Shown here: one piece after another, positions 33,022-44,874 of the stretch
Position numbering within the stretch: position 1 is the first letter of the stretch
Layout of the letters: the number at the start of each line of letters is the position of its first letter
Assembly (NCBI GenBank): GCA_030710605.1
Contig: CP092882.1
Coordinates: forward strand, 23,548,824-23,612,823
Source of the DNA: Cordylochernes scorpioides
Taxonomy: Eukaryota; Arthropoda; Arachnida; Pseudoscorpiones; Chernetidae
Direction: 5' to 3'
DNA length: 64,000 nt
Notes under the pieces: generated by a model
Databases searched by the model: none
Seen by the model: only the letters and a program-made list of their open reading frames with translations
Told to the model about the DNA's origin: nothing
Made by a program: the position numbers and the translations under genes

Positions 33022-33392
33022 CATATAAAATGAACGGATTTAAAAGCACGAATGTTTCTTTTACACATAATACAAACTTCTACTGCCATTACAGCGATGA
33101 AAAAATATATTGGGAAGGCTTGGCTCATCAGTGGTGAACCCTCCCAGCGGTTTCGCCAATTTAATCCACCAGACCGCTTCTCAGAGCTTTAATAATGTAT
33201 TTGACGATTCTGCTTATATAAGCAGCACTGAAGGATTGGTCTGGTGGATTAAAATGGCGAAACCGCTGGGAGGGTTCACCACTGATGAGCCAAGCCTTCC
33301 CAATATATTTTTTTCATCGCTGTGAGGGCAGTAGAAGTTTGTATTATGTATAAAAGAAACATTCGTGCTTTTAAATTCTTTCATTTTATATG
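33022..33392. repeat. F1 palindrome with 154-nt arms
   Basis: Arms 33022-33175 and 33239-33392 are inverse copies (CATATAAAATGAACGG at the left end) around a 63-nt loop. Both arms contain the full F1 core. The right flank reads AGATGGCGCG. Confidence 0.9.
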
Positions 33393-33479
33393 TATAGATG
33401 GCGCGTCATTGCTTTGTGTTAATATATATATAGACACTTGATAAAAACACGTATACAGCAGTTATATTTTATTTTATTA

Positions 33480-33560
33480 CATTTTCTTACATAAAAGTTC
33501 AAGCTTTCGATCACCAGGATCTTCATAAGACTTACTCCACTACAAAAAAAACGACATCTA
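33480..33560 (-). repeat. P-type motif (CGAAAGCTT)
   Basis: Minus strand reads GAAGATCC...GGTGATCGAAAGCTTGAAC. The motif recurs in varied form at 38298, 39428, 41900, 44160, 47935, 50565 and 54745. Confidence 0.4.
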
Positions 33561-33896
33561 CAAGGGCTGCTTTTCATACATAATTTATGTTAGAGAAGAA
33601 ATAAATATCTTATTTGTTTCATGATCAATATTTCTTGAAATTCTATCGGCAAGGATTTGCAAAGATTAAATCTCTTTCTACCGTCTAAATGCTATTATAT
33701 ACGATACTTTTAGAAATATATTTTTCATCACAAGGAATCATTTGTTTTTATAAATAAATCAAATTCCTCAAGGCACAATTCCAACCTTATATTTTGGCCA
33801 AAAAGTTTAGATTGTGGTTTTCCCAGTTACGCACTTATTTGGAGAATTAGAATGATTCCATTAAGCCTTCGTGTATCTTACGAACTCATAGCTATC

Positions 33897-33940
33897 CCTG
33901 TATTGACGAAGGACATTATTCCGAAATCATGGTCTCCAGG
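33897..33940 (+). ncRNA. hammerhead ribozyme, family B, degenerate
   Basis: Core TTGACGA (C3 to T) at 33903-33909, weak stem II, GAAA, TCATGG and GTC cleavage site at 33932-33934. Stem I CCCTGTA/TCCAGG keeps five of six pairs. Confidence 0.6.
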
Positions 33941-34125
33941 TCAAACTTCTGGGTTTGTGAATTGTTGTTGTGGCAGTTGTTATTGACTCGAGTCCGTCTG
34001 TTTGCAGCGTCGACGGTCAATAAATTTCGCTTAGATTTAACGTCTATTTTGACGGTAAAGAAGAGATTATTTTTAATTTATTATTCGTTGAAGACCTTTT
34101 ACGGTATTTATACATATTAGAGTAT
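33897..34125 (+). repeat. family B hammerhead retroposon, diverged
   Basis: From the ribozyme through TTGTTGTGGCAGTTGTTATT, GCGTCGACGGTCAATAAATT and TCTATTTTGACGGTAAAG. Homologous to 11962-12167. Confidence 0.75.
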
Positions 34126-34184
34126 ACTCAGTAATTCTCAATTTGTTTTAAAATGCCATTTATGAAACTATATATCTTTATCAC

Positions 34185-34345
34185 TAAGATAGAGGCTGCC
34201 TGGCCGGCATTCATATTTCTTATTATTCACCTTGCTAAATGTTTTAATTTTTATTATGCTCTTGACGTAGACTAAAGATTTTTGTCGAAACGTCGAGATA
34301 ATTAAAATATTTATATTGGTCGAATTATCTTTGATTTTAAGATAT
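34185..34345 (+). repeat. family C repeat
   Basis: CTGCCTGGCCGGCATTCATA block as at 6400 and 63610, then a hammerhead-like motif and ATTTATATTGGTCGAATTAT. Confidence 0.55.
34259..34297 (+). ncRNA. hammerhead-like motif, family C
   Basis: CTC and GAG could form stem I (34259-34261 with 34295-34297). The core reads TTGACGT plus an extra A, stem II is GAC/GTC, then GAAA (34287-34290), ACGT as stem III and TC before the expected cleavage at 34294. Core and stem II are weak. The complement of the 3' half is seen at 63989-64000. Confidence 0.4.
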
Positions 34346-34439
34346 TTTCATGTGAGAAAATAGTATAAAAAAGTGAAATATACTTTGATCAGGCAGAAAA
34401 AATACCAAAAATACATTTCCTGATTGTTCAATTATTTTT

Positions 34440-34570
34440 TCTGTTGGCTTGCACCATCGGTAAAATCAGTAATAATTTAAAAATTCAATGATTAGTGGAT
34501 ATTTATTCCGAGAGATAGCGCTAGCTATCAGAAACCTTTCTTTTCACAATCAGTAGATGCATTTTCTTAA
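34440..34570 (+). repeat. decayed F3 copy
   Basis: GGCTTGCACCATCGGTAAAA and GGATATTTATTCCGAGAGAT recall F3, with an end near CAGTAGATGCATTTTCTT. Confidence 0.5.
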
Positions 34571-36590
34571 GATATTTTTACAAAATTATATTACGCTTGT
34601 TTATTTATTTATATTTCTCTTTTCAATGCGAAATAACATTGTATTCAATTTCTTTTATGGTGTATATACATGTTTATAAGTTATATTCTATACTTCAATA
34701 TTTAGAAGATGCATTTAAAATTATATGTAAATATATTTTCAAAGAAAGAAAGCTTTAGAATGTTTTGACTTCTAAAAAACACAGGAATAGTTTATACGTA
34801 GAGTAAAGAAAAAGAAATAAATAAGAAATCACCTACCATTGTCTCTAGAGGGTAGTGTGAGGCATTGTTTTTCAGCAAGGCGAGCAAAACCAAATTTGGA
34901 GTAAATTCAGTAAGCCACGTTATTATCCAGGTAGTTGAAAGTGGTTGCAATTCAGTTGGTTCGGGAAACACGTTCAGGTTTAGATGCACGTGAGGTGAAG
35001 TCCAATATGAAATCTCCTGGGATTGAGGTAGCTTGGCTCGAGTCCTTCGGGACTGCATTCAATTCTGTACCGTGGAATCTTATTGACAAGCCTGGACCTT
35101 TCCACATATTTACATACTCTTTCTTTTGTTTCGTCTGATCTTTTTTTTCTCTGATCTTTTTTTTTCTTCTTTTTTCTCTCTCTTTAAGTATAAAGTTTTT
35201 TTTAGGTTATTATAGTTTTTAAAATATCCTTTTACAGTTTTTCAACTTTTGGTTCATAATTGCACATTATAATTCTTTATATTTTGAAGAATTTACATTT
35301 TGGTATTTCTAGTATCGATTGTTAAATTGTTCTTTTGTAAAATATAGCTTTTATATTCTTTTATTTATTGTGTTTTTAGCTTTTAAAATATAATATTGCT
35401 TGTGATATGATATATATTTCGAATCAATTCTTATAAGAAAACTTTAAAATACAGGTTTATATATTTTATTATAACATATATATTGTTCTTTTTGTGCGTT
35501 AATTAATGTTTATATAAGCTCTCTTTAAAAATAAATTTATATATAACTCTAATAACCTTTCTAATTATATTAAAATTTTTCTATTATATAAGTATAGAGC
35601 TGTTTCAATCACAAACATTAAAAAATACATTTTTTCCTAATACATCTTATTCAAAGTATAAAACGTTTTTAGATGATGATTTTACAATTGTGATGCTAAT
35701 TTATTTGATGTAAAAATTGACTACATAGGTTAGCTTCTGACTGCTGTATTGCACTTTAAGGATAGGTGGTTGGCCCTATAAATACGTAATAACAAATATT
35801 GAATTCGAATGATTATATATTTGTCATAGCTATAGCTAATATCAAAGTAAAATCAGTATATGTGATAGTTTAAATGAATTTCCTTGTATATCATAATTGA
35901 ATTGGCACACACACTCTCTTCCCCTACCAGAACCGATATATTGTTGGATTTAATTTCTTCCTAACAAACTTCATTATATTTCGTTAAATATAGAACTGAT
36001 ATCAAAGAATATTCAATATATATTAGATATAGGGTTTTCGTCTGTTTTTATTGACCTTGTATTTTAAATAACTCCACCAATCAACTATCAATTATGAAGG
36101 TAGTTTTATGCCCTCAAAATACCTGGTATCTCTGTATAGCACGATGAAGAGTTTATTTGGAAAAATCAAATTTTCAGTTTATTTTTCCTTTTTATATATT
36201 GTAAGTTGTAGCACATATAATCTATCCAACCTTTTTATTTAGTATGAAACAAACTAAATTTTATACCACATATCATAAAAGAATTAGACATTAATCATCA
36301 TGTATCATATCATTTTAGGTTTCCAGTATAAAAACGAATTTGTACCTCACAATTAGCACTTAAATTATTTTTAAAACACATTCTATCAATACTTTAATGA
36401 TTCTTTATCTGATGAAAATTTCACTGTATATAAAATATATGTACAATGGTTATATTAATAATTATTATTAAAATAGTATATAATTAAATAACCATTTGAT
36501 TAAATAAATGAAGAGACTGATAAATATTATAGAAATAAAAATGAGAAAGGATTATCATTCAATATGTTGTGTTGATAAATATGAATATAT
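34571..36590. other. AT-rich sequence, nothing recognised
   Basis: No supported gene in 2 kb. Open frames at 34792-35138 overlap on opposite strands and look accidental. Confidence 0.5.
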
Positions 36591-36594
36591 TTTT

Positions 36595-36750
36595 TATTTC
36601 TTCTGCGATGAAAAATTAATGGGAGGGCCTGGCTTATCAGTAGTGAATCCTCCCAGCTATTTCATCAGTTTAATCTATCATACCACTGTTATATTGCATT
36701 TTTCGGTTTTCCTTTTATACCGATACTGACGCTTAACTCTTGGAAATGGT
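36595..36750 (-). repeat. F1 retroposon fragment
   Basis: Minus-strand F1 core (GGGCCTGGCTTATCAGTAGTG) and the GCTTAACTCTTGGAAATGG end. Confidence 0.75.
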
Positions 36751-36814
36751 ATTTTGGATGAAATATGACATAAGCTTTGTGGACAGTAGAAATACATACA
36801 ATTATAAATATTAG

Positions 36815-36988
36815 AAAAAAGGCATATATTGAATTGAATAAAAGATTTATTTGCTAATATTTCGGCTAGCTGAACGCCAACCTTATTTTTTTGTATACAA
36901 AAATGTAATGCCTCGATAAAGGTTGGCGTTCAGCCAGCCGAAATATTGGCAAATAAATATTTTATACAATCTAATATATGCCTTTTTA
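36815..36988. repeat. F2 palindromic retroposon
   Basis: AAAAAAGGCATATATTG and AATATATGCCTTTTT ends around inverted arms. The right arm holds the hammerhead-like fold at 36909-36951. Confidence 0.85.
36909..36951 (+). ncRNA. hammerhead-like RNA, F2
   Basis: Stem I TGCC/GGCA (36909-36912 with 36948-36951), core region TCGATAAA, stem II GGTTGGC/GCCAGCC (one G-C to G-mismatch change in the middle) around loop GTTCA, GAAA at 36940-36943, then ATAT and T before GGCA. Positions equivalent to C3 and G8 read T and A. Confidence 0.45.
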
Positions 36989-36989
36989 C

Positions 36990-38290
36990 TATCTAATGAT
37001 TTAAGTATGGATTGCTCTATTTTCAGAACAAATTATAAATATATAATATGCTTCGAGTAATCATATTATATATAATTATTGATATATTTTATATATAATA
37101 AGAAAGATACATTATTCAAATGATTTCATTGATTTTTAGAAATTGCTTTATCTAATAAATATGCATGCTTCTCCGCTAGCAGTAATAATCAATAGATTTT
37201 ATGCCGACAAATTGATATCGAATTATTTATTGATTCATGAATATGTAATGTGTAAAATGTATCTATTAGTTTGAAGTCATTTATTAATAAATATTGATAT
37301 TTAATTTGTCTGAGCAGTGTCGTATAAAAGATAAAAACAAATAGGTTTGACATTATCATCTATTAGATAAATGAATGTTATGTGAATTGGTATTTGTTTC
37401 TCGCATGTTTTTACATTATTTGGACTCTGTGGATGACATTTTGAAAAAGGATATATATATAAGTTTGGTAGAGAAGTAACTATTATAGTTTATAACCCCG
37501 ATTATGTCTCTTATTCGACTAATTTACATATTTTCTGAATAAGAAAATTATCATTTAATATATGGGTGATATCATTGCTTATAGTACACTGAAAATTCAA
37601 TGAACTAACTTTCACGTTGGTGAATATATCAATACAAAGAAATTTTTCATAGAAAAATGGATCACATTTTTTTAACCAATTATCCATTCTCCAGTAAGAG
37701 GATACCTCTCTCTTAAAGACCCTTTGGTTCTGAAACTAGGTATCTTTCTAGGTATCTACTGTGCTAATGAGATGGAACTTTGTTAGAAACGTATTCGTTG
37801 AACATATATTTACTTGGACAGAATATTACATAATATATATTGATATTAAACACATAATATTAAATACCAAATAAACAGTCAAACTAGAACTCTAATCAAT
37901 TCAATCTTGAGTGTAATTATTCTCTGCCAATGGACATACTGAAATACCAATACAATAAAAATACTAAACCAACCAAAATAAAACAAAATATATTTATAGC
38001 CTAATTTTGTTAATATTGTTATGTAGAATATCATGAAAGACAAACTTCAGAATGACACAGCAATTTATTTAAGACACAAATACCAATCAACATTTATAAA
38101 ATATATAAGATAAGCAATGAGATAAGTTTCCATAGAAGCAAAATATTAATAAGAAAATATCATAAATTAATAATCTGTACATAAATTAAATACTTTGAAT
38201 ATAGAGCAATCCATAATTATATCTATAGAATCATCTTAAATACATATTGAAAATTAAACAAAATTGTTTCCGAGGAAGAGTTTTCTGCTT
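36990..38290. other. AT-rich sequence, nothing recognised
   Basis: No supported gene. 38030-38080 resembles Helitron body sequence near 19090. Confidence 0.4.
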
Positions 38291-38297
38291 TATTTTA

Positions 38298-38395
38298 TTT
38301 TCTTCTCAAGCTTTCAGGTTTTACAAACCTTTCTAAGTATTATATGATAATATACTCCTTTATAAAGGTTTGTGAAACCCGTAAGCTTGAGAATA
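38298..38395. repeat. P-type inverted repeat
   Basis: Arms TTCTCAAGCTTTCAGGTTTT and AAACCCGTAAGCTTGAGAA flank AAACCTTTCTAAG...AAAGGTTTG. The same arrangement recurs at 39428-39530. Confidence 0.65.
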
Positions 38396-38533
38396 ATATT
38401 TTTTAAAATAAATACTTTGCTACAATATCTATAACCATAAAAAAAATTAATTTGAATGTATTTCTACCGCACAAAGTAGAAAACAAATAAATATGCAAAT
38501 TCTCTATTGTACATATATTATAAGATTATAATA

Positions 38534-38811
38534 CACCTATCCCCCGATTTACACGGTAGATACGTTCCTGAGAAAAACGTGTAAATCGGGGGATAGGTGT
38601 ACACAGAAATAAAAATAAAATGCATTGACAGGTTAAAATATGTAGTCAGCACATAAGCTCGGGATTCCTCGTGAGATGTGTATACAGTGCATGTGTTCAA
38701 TCACAGTAGCATTTAGTATAGTGCGATAAAAACAAAAACAAAAAACTTATTTGGAAAACCGTGTAAAAGCGAAAACGTGTAAAAAATACCGTGTAAATCG
38801 GGGGATAGGTG
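38534..38811. mobile_element. MITE, 278 bp
   Basis: Terminal inverted repeats CACCTATCCCCCGATTTACA and complement are flanked by TA at 38532-38533 and 38812-38813. Internal copies of CGTGTAAA occur. No transposase is encoded. Confidence 0.75.
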
Positions 38812-38994
38812 TATAACAATTATAATTTGCTGTCAATCATTTTAATTAACAAAGGGAATGGATAAAAGCTTTTAATTAGAAATGAAAATTATTTCTACAT
38901 AATTGAGTGCAATGAAATAAATATAATGGAAGGGTATATGAGTCATCAATGAGGAACCCTAAAGTGACTTCACTAGATTATATAATTTTTAGTT

Positions 38995-39080
38995 GTTTTT
39001 GTTGTCGTGTCCATTGAAAAAAAATCAGATGTCCCCATGTATCTCTATCAAAGCAGTCACTATGTCCTCTATCCTAATTT
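38995..39080. repeat. single unit of the 118-bp repeat
   Basis: GTTGTCGTGTCCATTGAAAA, CATGTATCTCTATCAAAGCA and CACTATGTCCTCTATC match 24390-24935. Confidence 0.8.
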
Positions 39081-39427
39081 TTAGTAAATGATCGAAATAA
39101 GTAAAAACCCTAATAATACACAACACATACAAATTTTACGTTTAAATGTGAAGTGGTTCTTTAGTAGATTCTGCTTGGATAGATTTCGGGCCATGTAGCT
39201 ATTAAAAAGGCCTTAACCTCTTCTCTCCAAGTAAAATATACCTAGTCAGGAATTCCTTTTCTGAGAAAAGATCAATGAGAACCTAAGGTTGTTGATGTTT
39301 AGATTCAGAATAAAATTCTGCTTAATGATAATATCTTTAAAATAAGCTATATTTATAGAATCATATTTAATGTATATTAAAAATGAACAAAATTGCTTCT
39401 AAGGATGACTTTTCTGCTTTATTTTAT

Positions 39428-39530
39428 ATTCTTTTCTAGCTTTCCGGTTTCACAAAACCTTCTAAGTATTATATGATCATATTCTCCTGTAGAAAGGTTT
39501 ATGAAACCCGAAATCTTGAAAGGAATATAA
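39428..39530. repeat. P-type inverted repeat, second copy
   Basis: TTTCTAGCTTTCCGGTTTCA versus TGAAACCCGAAATCTTGAAA, diverged copy of 38298-38395. Confidence 0.6.
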
Positions 39531-39594
39531 AATTATCAGGAAATTCATCCTAAAAAGCAATTATGCTTATTAATTTAACATGTATTTAATATGA

Positions 39595-39955
39595 CATCTC
39601 TGAATGCACTTTTGTTAACGAGGAACGGAATGATATCTTAAACAACATTATCCAAGTCTACGTTAACCCAGTTCAGCTAATCAAAATAATGTCCCAGAAA
39701 AAATACATAGCGATTGAATTGTTAATTTTCATAAAGCGTTAGAGAACAAGGTAATCTCTAAGAACTAAAATTACAGAACAATTTCCATCCATAGTTAATT
39801 TGTATAGTTATGTTGAATACTTTGATTTCCTTTTCCCTTCTCTCCTTTGTTTATGTTTCTTTTCTCTTTTTCCCCCTTTTATCCATGAAAATGATGTATG
39901 GCGAGTCCTTACAGGACGGAAATGTCCTAATAAAGCTGTTGTTGTTGTTGTATTT
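39595..39955 (+). mobile_element. LINE 3' end, 5' truncated
   Basis: Ends TCCTAATAAAGCTGTTGTTG followed by (GTT)n. Homologous in reverse to 52806-53160. The 3' untranslated region includes AGTCCTTACAGGACGGAAAT. Confidence 0.85.
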
Positions 39956-40209
39956 AATATGATTTTATCCAAAATGATAATATTTCTAAGCAAAACACAG
40001 TAAGAGGTCTGATCACCTCATTATACTCCTGTTTAGCAATTCAAGACCTCACATTCCTACTCATTCAAGCCAAAAGAGCATTAGAATAGCAAGCCGAACG
40101 AATAGAAGAATGACATGTCAAGAAGTCGAGTCATTGGCCGATAAATATTTTACATATAGGAACAAAGTAGTACAATATTCATATTATATATTAATATATT
40201 TTTAAAATA

Positions 40210-40432
40210 AAAAGGCATTTATTGGATCAAAATATCATTTATTTTACCAATATTTTTCAGTTGGCTTAACGCCAACCTTTATCAAGGCATTATAACATTT
40301 TAAAGTGTGTAACATTGTAACATTTTAAAGACACACTTTAAAATGTTATAATACCTTAATAAAGGTTGGCGTTCAGCCAACTGAAATATTAGTAAATAAA
40401 TGATATTTTGATCCAATATATGCTTTTTTATT
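40210..40432. repeat. F2 palindromic retroposon
   Basis: AAAAAGGCATTTATTGGATC and complement at the ends. Hammerhead-like folds in both arms: 40352-40394 (plus; TACC/AGTA, one mismatch) and 40247-40289 (minus; TGCC/GGTA, one G-U pair). The centre repeats TTTAAAGTGTGT in inverse. Confidence 0.85.
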
Positions 40433-40439
40433 TAAAAAA

Positions 40440-41585
40440 TTATTTATATTCTCTATAAAGAGAATCTGTATTATAGGTTTGATTTATTGAACACCAGCTA
40501 AGACAGAGTCGCTTCGCACTGTCAATGCAATGGAATATACGATACCGAAATTGGGATTTACTGACAACGTTAGGGTACTAATAGTTAGAAACCTTAGCTC
40601 TGCAAATCCCAACTTCAAAGAGTAAACCAGGGCAATTTTATGGTATTGAAAATATTTTTAAAATGAAGAATTTTGATAATAAGCATGTTTGATGAAGTGT
40701 CGTGCACTGTTATTATGGATATGGAAAACTATTGTATGCTGATGGAAGGTGTAGTCGTGCTCTTCATTTTTTTTTTGACTTGTAATATTTTAAAAGTGTT
40801 TAAAAACTATATTTTTTATTAAATAATGAATATGCAAAATAATAATACTTCACCATGTTTTATTTTAAAATGAATAATAATTTGTATTTTTTTTATAACT
40901 CTGTGACCTGAAAATATAGAAGTTCTATATATATATAGTTAGTTCGTTTGGAAGGATAAGTAAAAAAAAAAGTTCGTTTGGTAGATGTAAATATTAGCCA
41001 CAATTTTAATATGTCAGTTTGTATTTAAATAAAAATAATTAATTTGATTAAAAAAGGCTAAGGCTATTTCTTCAAAACATCTACCACAGAAGGCATGTTA
41101 GACTTTCATATTTCGGTGAATGAGTGCTTATGATGACCAAGAACTAGAATCGTTCTTTAAAAATAAGGTAAGACTTTCTATATAATAAAATTTTACACGA
41201 ACTTTGAAAATATCCTTCGAATATTTGTTGAAAGATTTACAGATAGGTTATGAGCAAATTCAGAACAAAGAAATGATATGAGAAATTTAAGAAAACACTG
41301 AACAGATTGGAAATAAATTGTTTAAAAAATGACTAAGTACATTTGATGTTGATACCTCTAAAGTCTTTTTTCTATCTCTTAATCAAACGGATTTCAAATA
41401 CAAATGTTGCTTAAACAAAAATAATTTGATACTTTGAGCGCGAAATATGTACTCGAATAAAATATTTTGGGGAAATATACACAATAATAGAAGTTTTAAT
41501 CACTTTTCACTATGAATAAATTATCATTTAAAGAATTGTATATAAAATCAGAAGAAAGAACTGATTGTAACCATTTGGTGTAATT
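40440..41585. other. AT-rich sequence, nothing recognised
   Basis: No supported gene or repeat. Confidence 0.4.
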
Positions 41586-41587
41586 AA

Positions 41588-42078
41588 TTGGAAATTTTCG
41601 AAAAAGAATAAATAAACAATATTGTCAAGAAGAATCCAGATGGGACACCTGTCAATCATCCCTAGACCCCAGGGGGACCACAGGTGTGAAGGGTTCTCGG
41701 AAGCTGATCTGTAAATAAGGAAAACGGGACGGTGGCTGACGCCATTCATTAGGATTATCTTTCTCTTGGGGTAAGTTGTACTTTCTCTCTCTCCCTATAA
41801 ATACCCCTTATAATAAATTAATTATTCACAAACTTGCCCTTGCTTTATTTATCTCCGTGACAATATTAAGGTAAAGGGTTTCTTTTAATTTTGATTTTCA
41901 CAAGTTTTCGAGCAAAATTTCTGCTCTTCAACGGGCATATATGTATATTGTATATAGAAGTATATGCCCGTTGAAGAGCAGAAATTTTGCTCGAAAACTT
42001 GCGAAAATCAAAATTAAAAGAAACCCTTTACCTTAATATTGTTTATTTTTTCTTTTTCGAATAATTTCTAGGTAATTA
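41588..42078. repeat. large palindrome interrupted by a solo LTR
   Basis: Right arm about 41962-42078, left arm 41588-41622 plus 41863-41950. Arms include TTTCGAGCAAAATTTCTGCT and GGTAAAGGGTTTC. The left arm is split by the LTR at 41623; the right arm is not. Confidence 0.9.
41623..41862. mobile_element. solo LTR, 240 bp
   Basis: TGTCAAGAAG to CTCCGTGACA, flanked by ATAT at 41619-41622 and 41863-41866. It has TATA-like CCTATAAATACC and AATAAA-like ATAATAAATT. The uninterrupted right arm of the host palindrome gives the empty site AACAATATTAAGG, which proves the boundaries. Confidence 0.9.
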
Positions 42079-42647
42079 TTACTCACATAAAATTAGCAAT
42101 TTTGTTTGTAAGGTTTACTACTGATAAGTCTAACCTTCCCAAATGTTTATAAATATTTAGTTTACTAATTGTAGAAATGTGTGTTATAGGATTAAATGAA
42201 ATAGTGTTGAGAACTTGTCTATCCTAAACATCGAAAGATTCTTTCGAAGTTCCCATAATTGGAAGTCACCATCTATTCCACTTTATTGAGCAAATATTTT
42301 CCAACTGTCCTACGCCTTCAAACCTCCTTTTTTTCACTTTTTTACTGGAAAAATGACTTTCCACGCTAGGAAGGGAAGATTAAACAATATTGGGAGTTCC
42401 TGCCGAAAATAAAATGTAAGTTTCAAACCTATTAAATTGATTTTTTTACTAAACTCCGTCTCTCTATAGATTCCTCTGTTAGATTTAGTGTATAGATGAC
42501 ACCTACATATTATAAAGTATAATCAAAGATAATTATAGACGGAGAAAATTATTGTTATTCGATTCGTTTATTTACAAAATAGTGCGTTCATAGTAATTTG
42601 GCAATAAGTTTTGAAAATTGATCAATCTATAAATAGATATTCAATTT

Positions 42648-42725
42648 AAAAAGCATATATTGGATCAAAAATAATTTATTTATAAATAGATAAGTTGGCT
42701 TAACGCCAACCATTTTCAAGGTACA
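42648..42725. repeat. F2 fragment
   Basis: AAAAAGCATATATTGGATCA to GGCTTAACGCCAACC, one arm only; the GAAA element is lost. Confidence 0.7.
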
Positions 42726-42928
42726 CCTTTACCAATTAAGATAATTGCAAAAAGAGGTAAAATGGCAGGTTTTCAAGCTTTAGCTATCAACAGGTCTGAT
42801 GATGGCTTGTCAATTTATCTTAATAAAGAAATTTATTGCCATTATCTTGATTGGCATATTGTGTTTATACTCTTGCAATTATTTTAAAGAATATTTGATA
42901 TTTATTAATACACATATAAATATTTAAA

Positions 42929-43247
42929 TAAAAAGGAATATATTGGATCAAAATATCATTTATTTTAACAGTATTTCAGTTGGCAGAATGCCAACCTTTA
43001 TCAAGGTATTATAACATGTTAAAGTGTGTCAACAACAAATTCAGCGCCACATAACGTCAATAGAATTAAGTTAAAATTATTTTGCTTATATTCAATATAT
43101 TTAAACTTAATTCTATTGACGCTTTGTGGCGCTGAGTTTGTTGTTGACACACTTTAAAATGTTATAATACCTTGATAAATGTTGGCGTTCAGACAACTGA
43201 AATATTGGTAAAATAAATGATATTTTGATCCAATATATGCCTTTTTA
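42929..43247. repeat. F2 palindrome with extended arms
   Basis: About 150-nt arms. Beyond the usual F2 block each arm carries TGTTGACACACTTTAAAATG or its inverse and GGCGCTGAGTTTGTTG-type sequence. The left arm holds a decayed hammerhead-like fold at 42966-43008 (minus). Confidence 0.85.
43168..43210 (+). ncRNA. hammerhead-like RNA, F2
   Basis: Stem I TACC/GGTA (43168-43171 with 43207-43210), TTGATAAA-like core, stem II GTTGGC/ GACAAC-type with one mismatch, loop GTTCA, GAAA, ATAT, T. It compares with TGCC/GGCA in other copies. Confidence 0.45.
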
Positions 43248-43289
43248 ATTAAATATATATTTATGGATTGCTCTATTTTCAAAACATAT

Positions 43290-43385
43290 AAATATGATAT
43301 ACTTTGACAAAGGTTGGCATTCAGCCAACTGAAATAGTAGTAAATAAATTATATTTAATCCAATATATGTGCGCCTTTTATGAAC
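43290..43385 (+). repeat. F2 fragment with hammerhead-like fold
   Basis: 5'-truncated copy ending CCAATATATGTGCGCCTTTT. The fold at 43300-43342 has TACT/AGTA as stem I, a third complementary version, core TTGACAAA, stem II and GAAA. Confidence 0.65.
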
Positions 43386-43389
43386 TAAA

Positions 43390-44155
43390 TTAAATAGGTA
43401 TTTATAGTTATCAATATATATTGATGATATATTCTAAAAGTATAATACATTGATACTTTTGTGTTGATAGATTTATATATATTAATAGTTCGAAATTTTA
43501 ATATAATTAAAATATGTTACATATGTAGAGAAAATAAATAAAGCTGGTTATTTTAAACATTAAAATTATCTATTTATATTTAATAAAAACTAATTAAGTA
43601 TAATTACCCGTTGTTGTATATTGATGTTTAGTTCTTTAGAAGAAGGCTGAAAAGTTTCTTTAATCAGACCTCAACTGCACACCTTTTCATATATACATAT
43701 TGTTGATTTGCATAACTAGAAAACGAGTCTTATATGTAAAATTAACTCTAAAAAATATATATATATGAAGGTATATTAATAAAATAAATATTATAGCTAA
43801 CGATTGTTTGCCTTTTCTTCTCTATTTAAAAAAATGTTTACATTTATTTATTAACCTTTAAAATACTTTTACACTAACATTTCACTTATATCCTTCATTT
43901 ACATCTCAATCTCTTTATTCAGCTATGCAAATCAGAAATATTGTGTTTGTAGCATTAGTCTATATTTCTTCTCATAGCATTGATAATCCGATAAAAGAAC
44001 GTCTTTTTTTCTCGATCGTAGGCTTTATTCATAATAAAAACATACGGTGCTTTAGTATTTTTATTATATAAGTTTTTATAAAACCATATTAACAATTTTA
44101 AATAATATCTATATTCGAATATAAGGGTAGGTACTTTTAGAAAAGGAATTTATTT
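43390..44155. other. AT-rich sequence, nothing recognised
   Basis: No supported gene or repeat. Confidence 0.4.
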
Positions 44156-44159
44156 ATTT

Positions 44160-44345
44160 TGTGATGTTGCAAGCTTCCGAAAAAAATTTTCTCTTCAACG
44201 GACTAATCCAAGAGCAAAAGAAAAAATAGCGTGTGCACGCGCGGGGGTTGATCAGACTATATTACAGCTAAATATATAAACCATTGTGTTTTAAGAGAGT
44301 TTTAGTTTGTACCATTGAAGAGCGGATATGTTGGGGACTTGTATA
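44160..44345. repeat. P-type motif, diverged
   Basis: TTGCAAGCTTCCGAAAAAAA, CTCTTCAACGG and, inverted, TTGAAGAGCGG near 44320, suggesting a decayed inverted repeat. Confidence 0.4.
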
Positions 44346-44442
44346 GTTAAAAGGTTTCATTATAGAATCTCTTACCTTCAGTTTTAAAGAACGAGCTCCG
44401 TTCTTGGACATCATGAATGATCATTTACCGAAATATAAAGAA

Positions 44443-44482
44443 ATGTCAAACACGTATTTCGGCTTGTCGGCCCTCATTAGCG
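44443..44482 (-). ncRNA. decayed hammerhead-like motif
   Basis: Minus strand: CTACG, then CTAATGA (G5 to A), GGGC..., AGCC, GAAA, TACGTGTTTG. Layout matches family A, but stem I does not pair. Confidence 0.3.
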
Positions 44483-44874
44483 TAGTACCGGCCTAACAAC
44501 CTTAACAAGGTAGTCATAGAGGTATTTTGAAAAATCAGAAGAATAAGGCCAAATGTGAATATGTATGCTTATGAATGTGAAATGAGAAAGTTGAAAATAA
44601 GGATATCAATAAGTACTACATGCTGACATGGCAATGTTCTTAAGTTACTGTATTTCATTGATGAAGAGGAATACACCAGATTGTGTTAACACACACACCT
44701 TAACACGTCTTAATACTATATATTTACTCGTCTCAATATGTACCTAGGAGGGGCATCTCTCCTTTAATTATTCATCAAGGCTATGCATCATGTCTATCAC
44801 CCTAGTGAAGAATTTACTAAGGTGATGTAGAATGACCACAATACCAGTTCTGGAAAATTCAGACAAAATCCAAC

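Noticed and set aside
33239-33300. F1 core holds GGCGAAACC and CACTGATGAGCC, like a permuted hammerhead with stem II GGC/GCC
   Set aside because: Only about five bases separate any possible cleavage site from CTGATGA, so stem I cannot form, and no UH site with a workable stem III was found.
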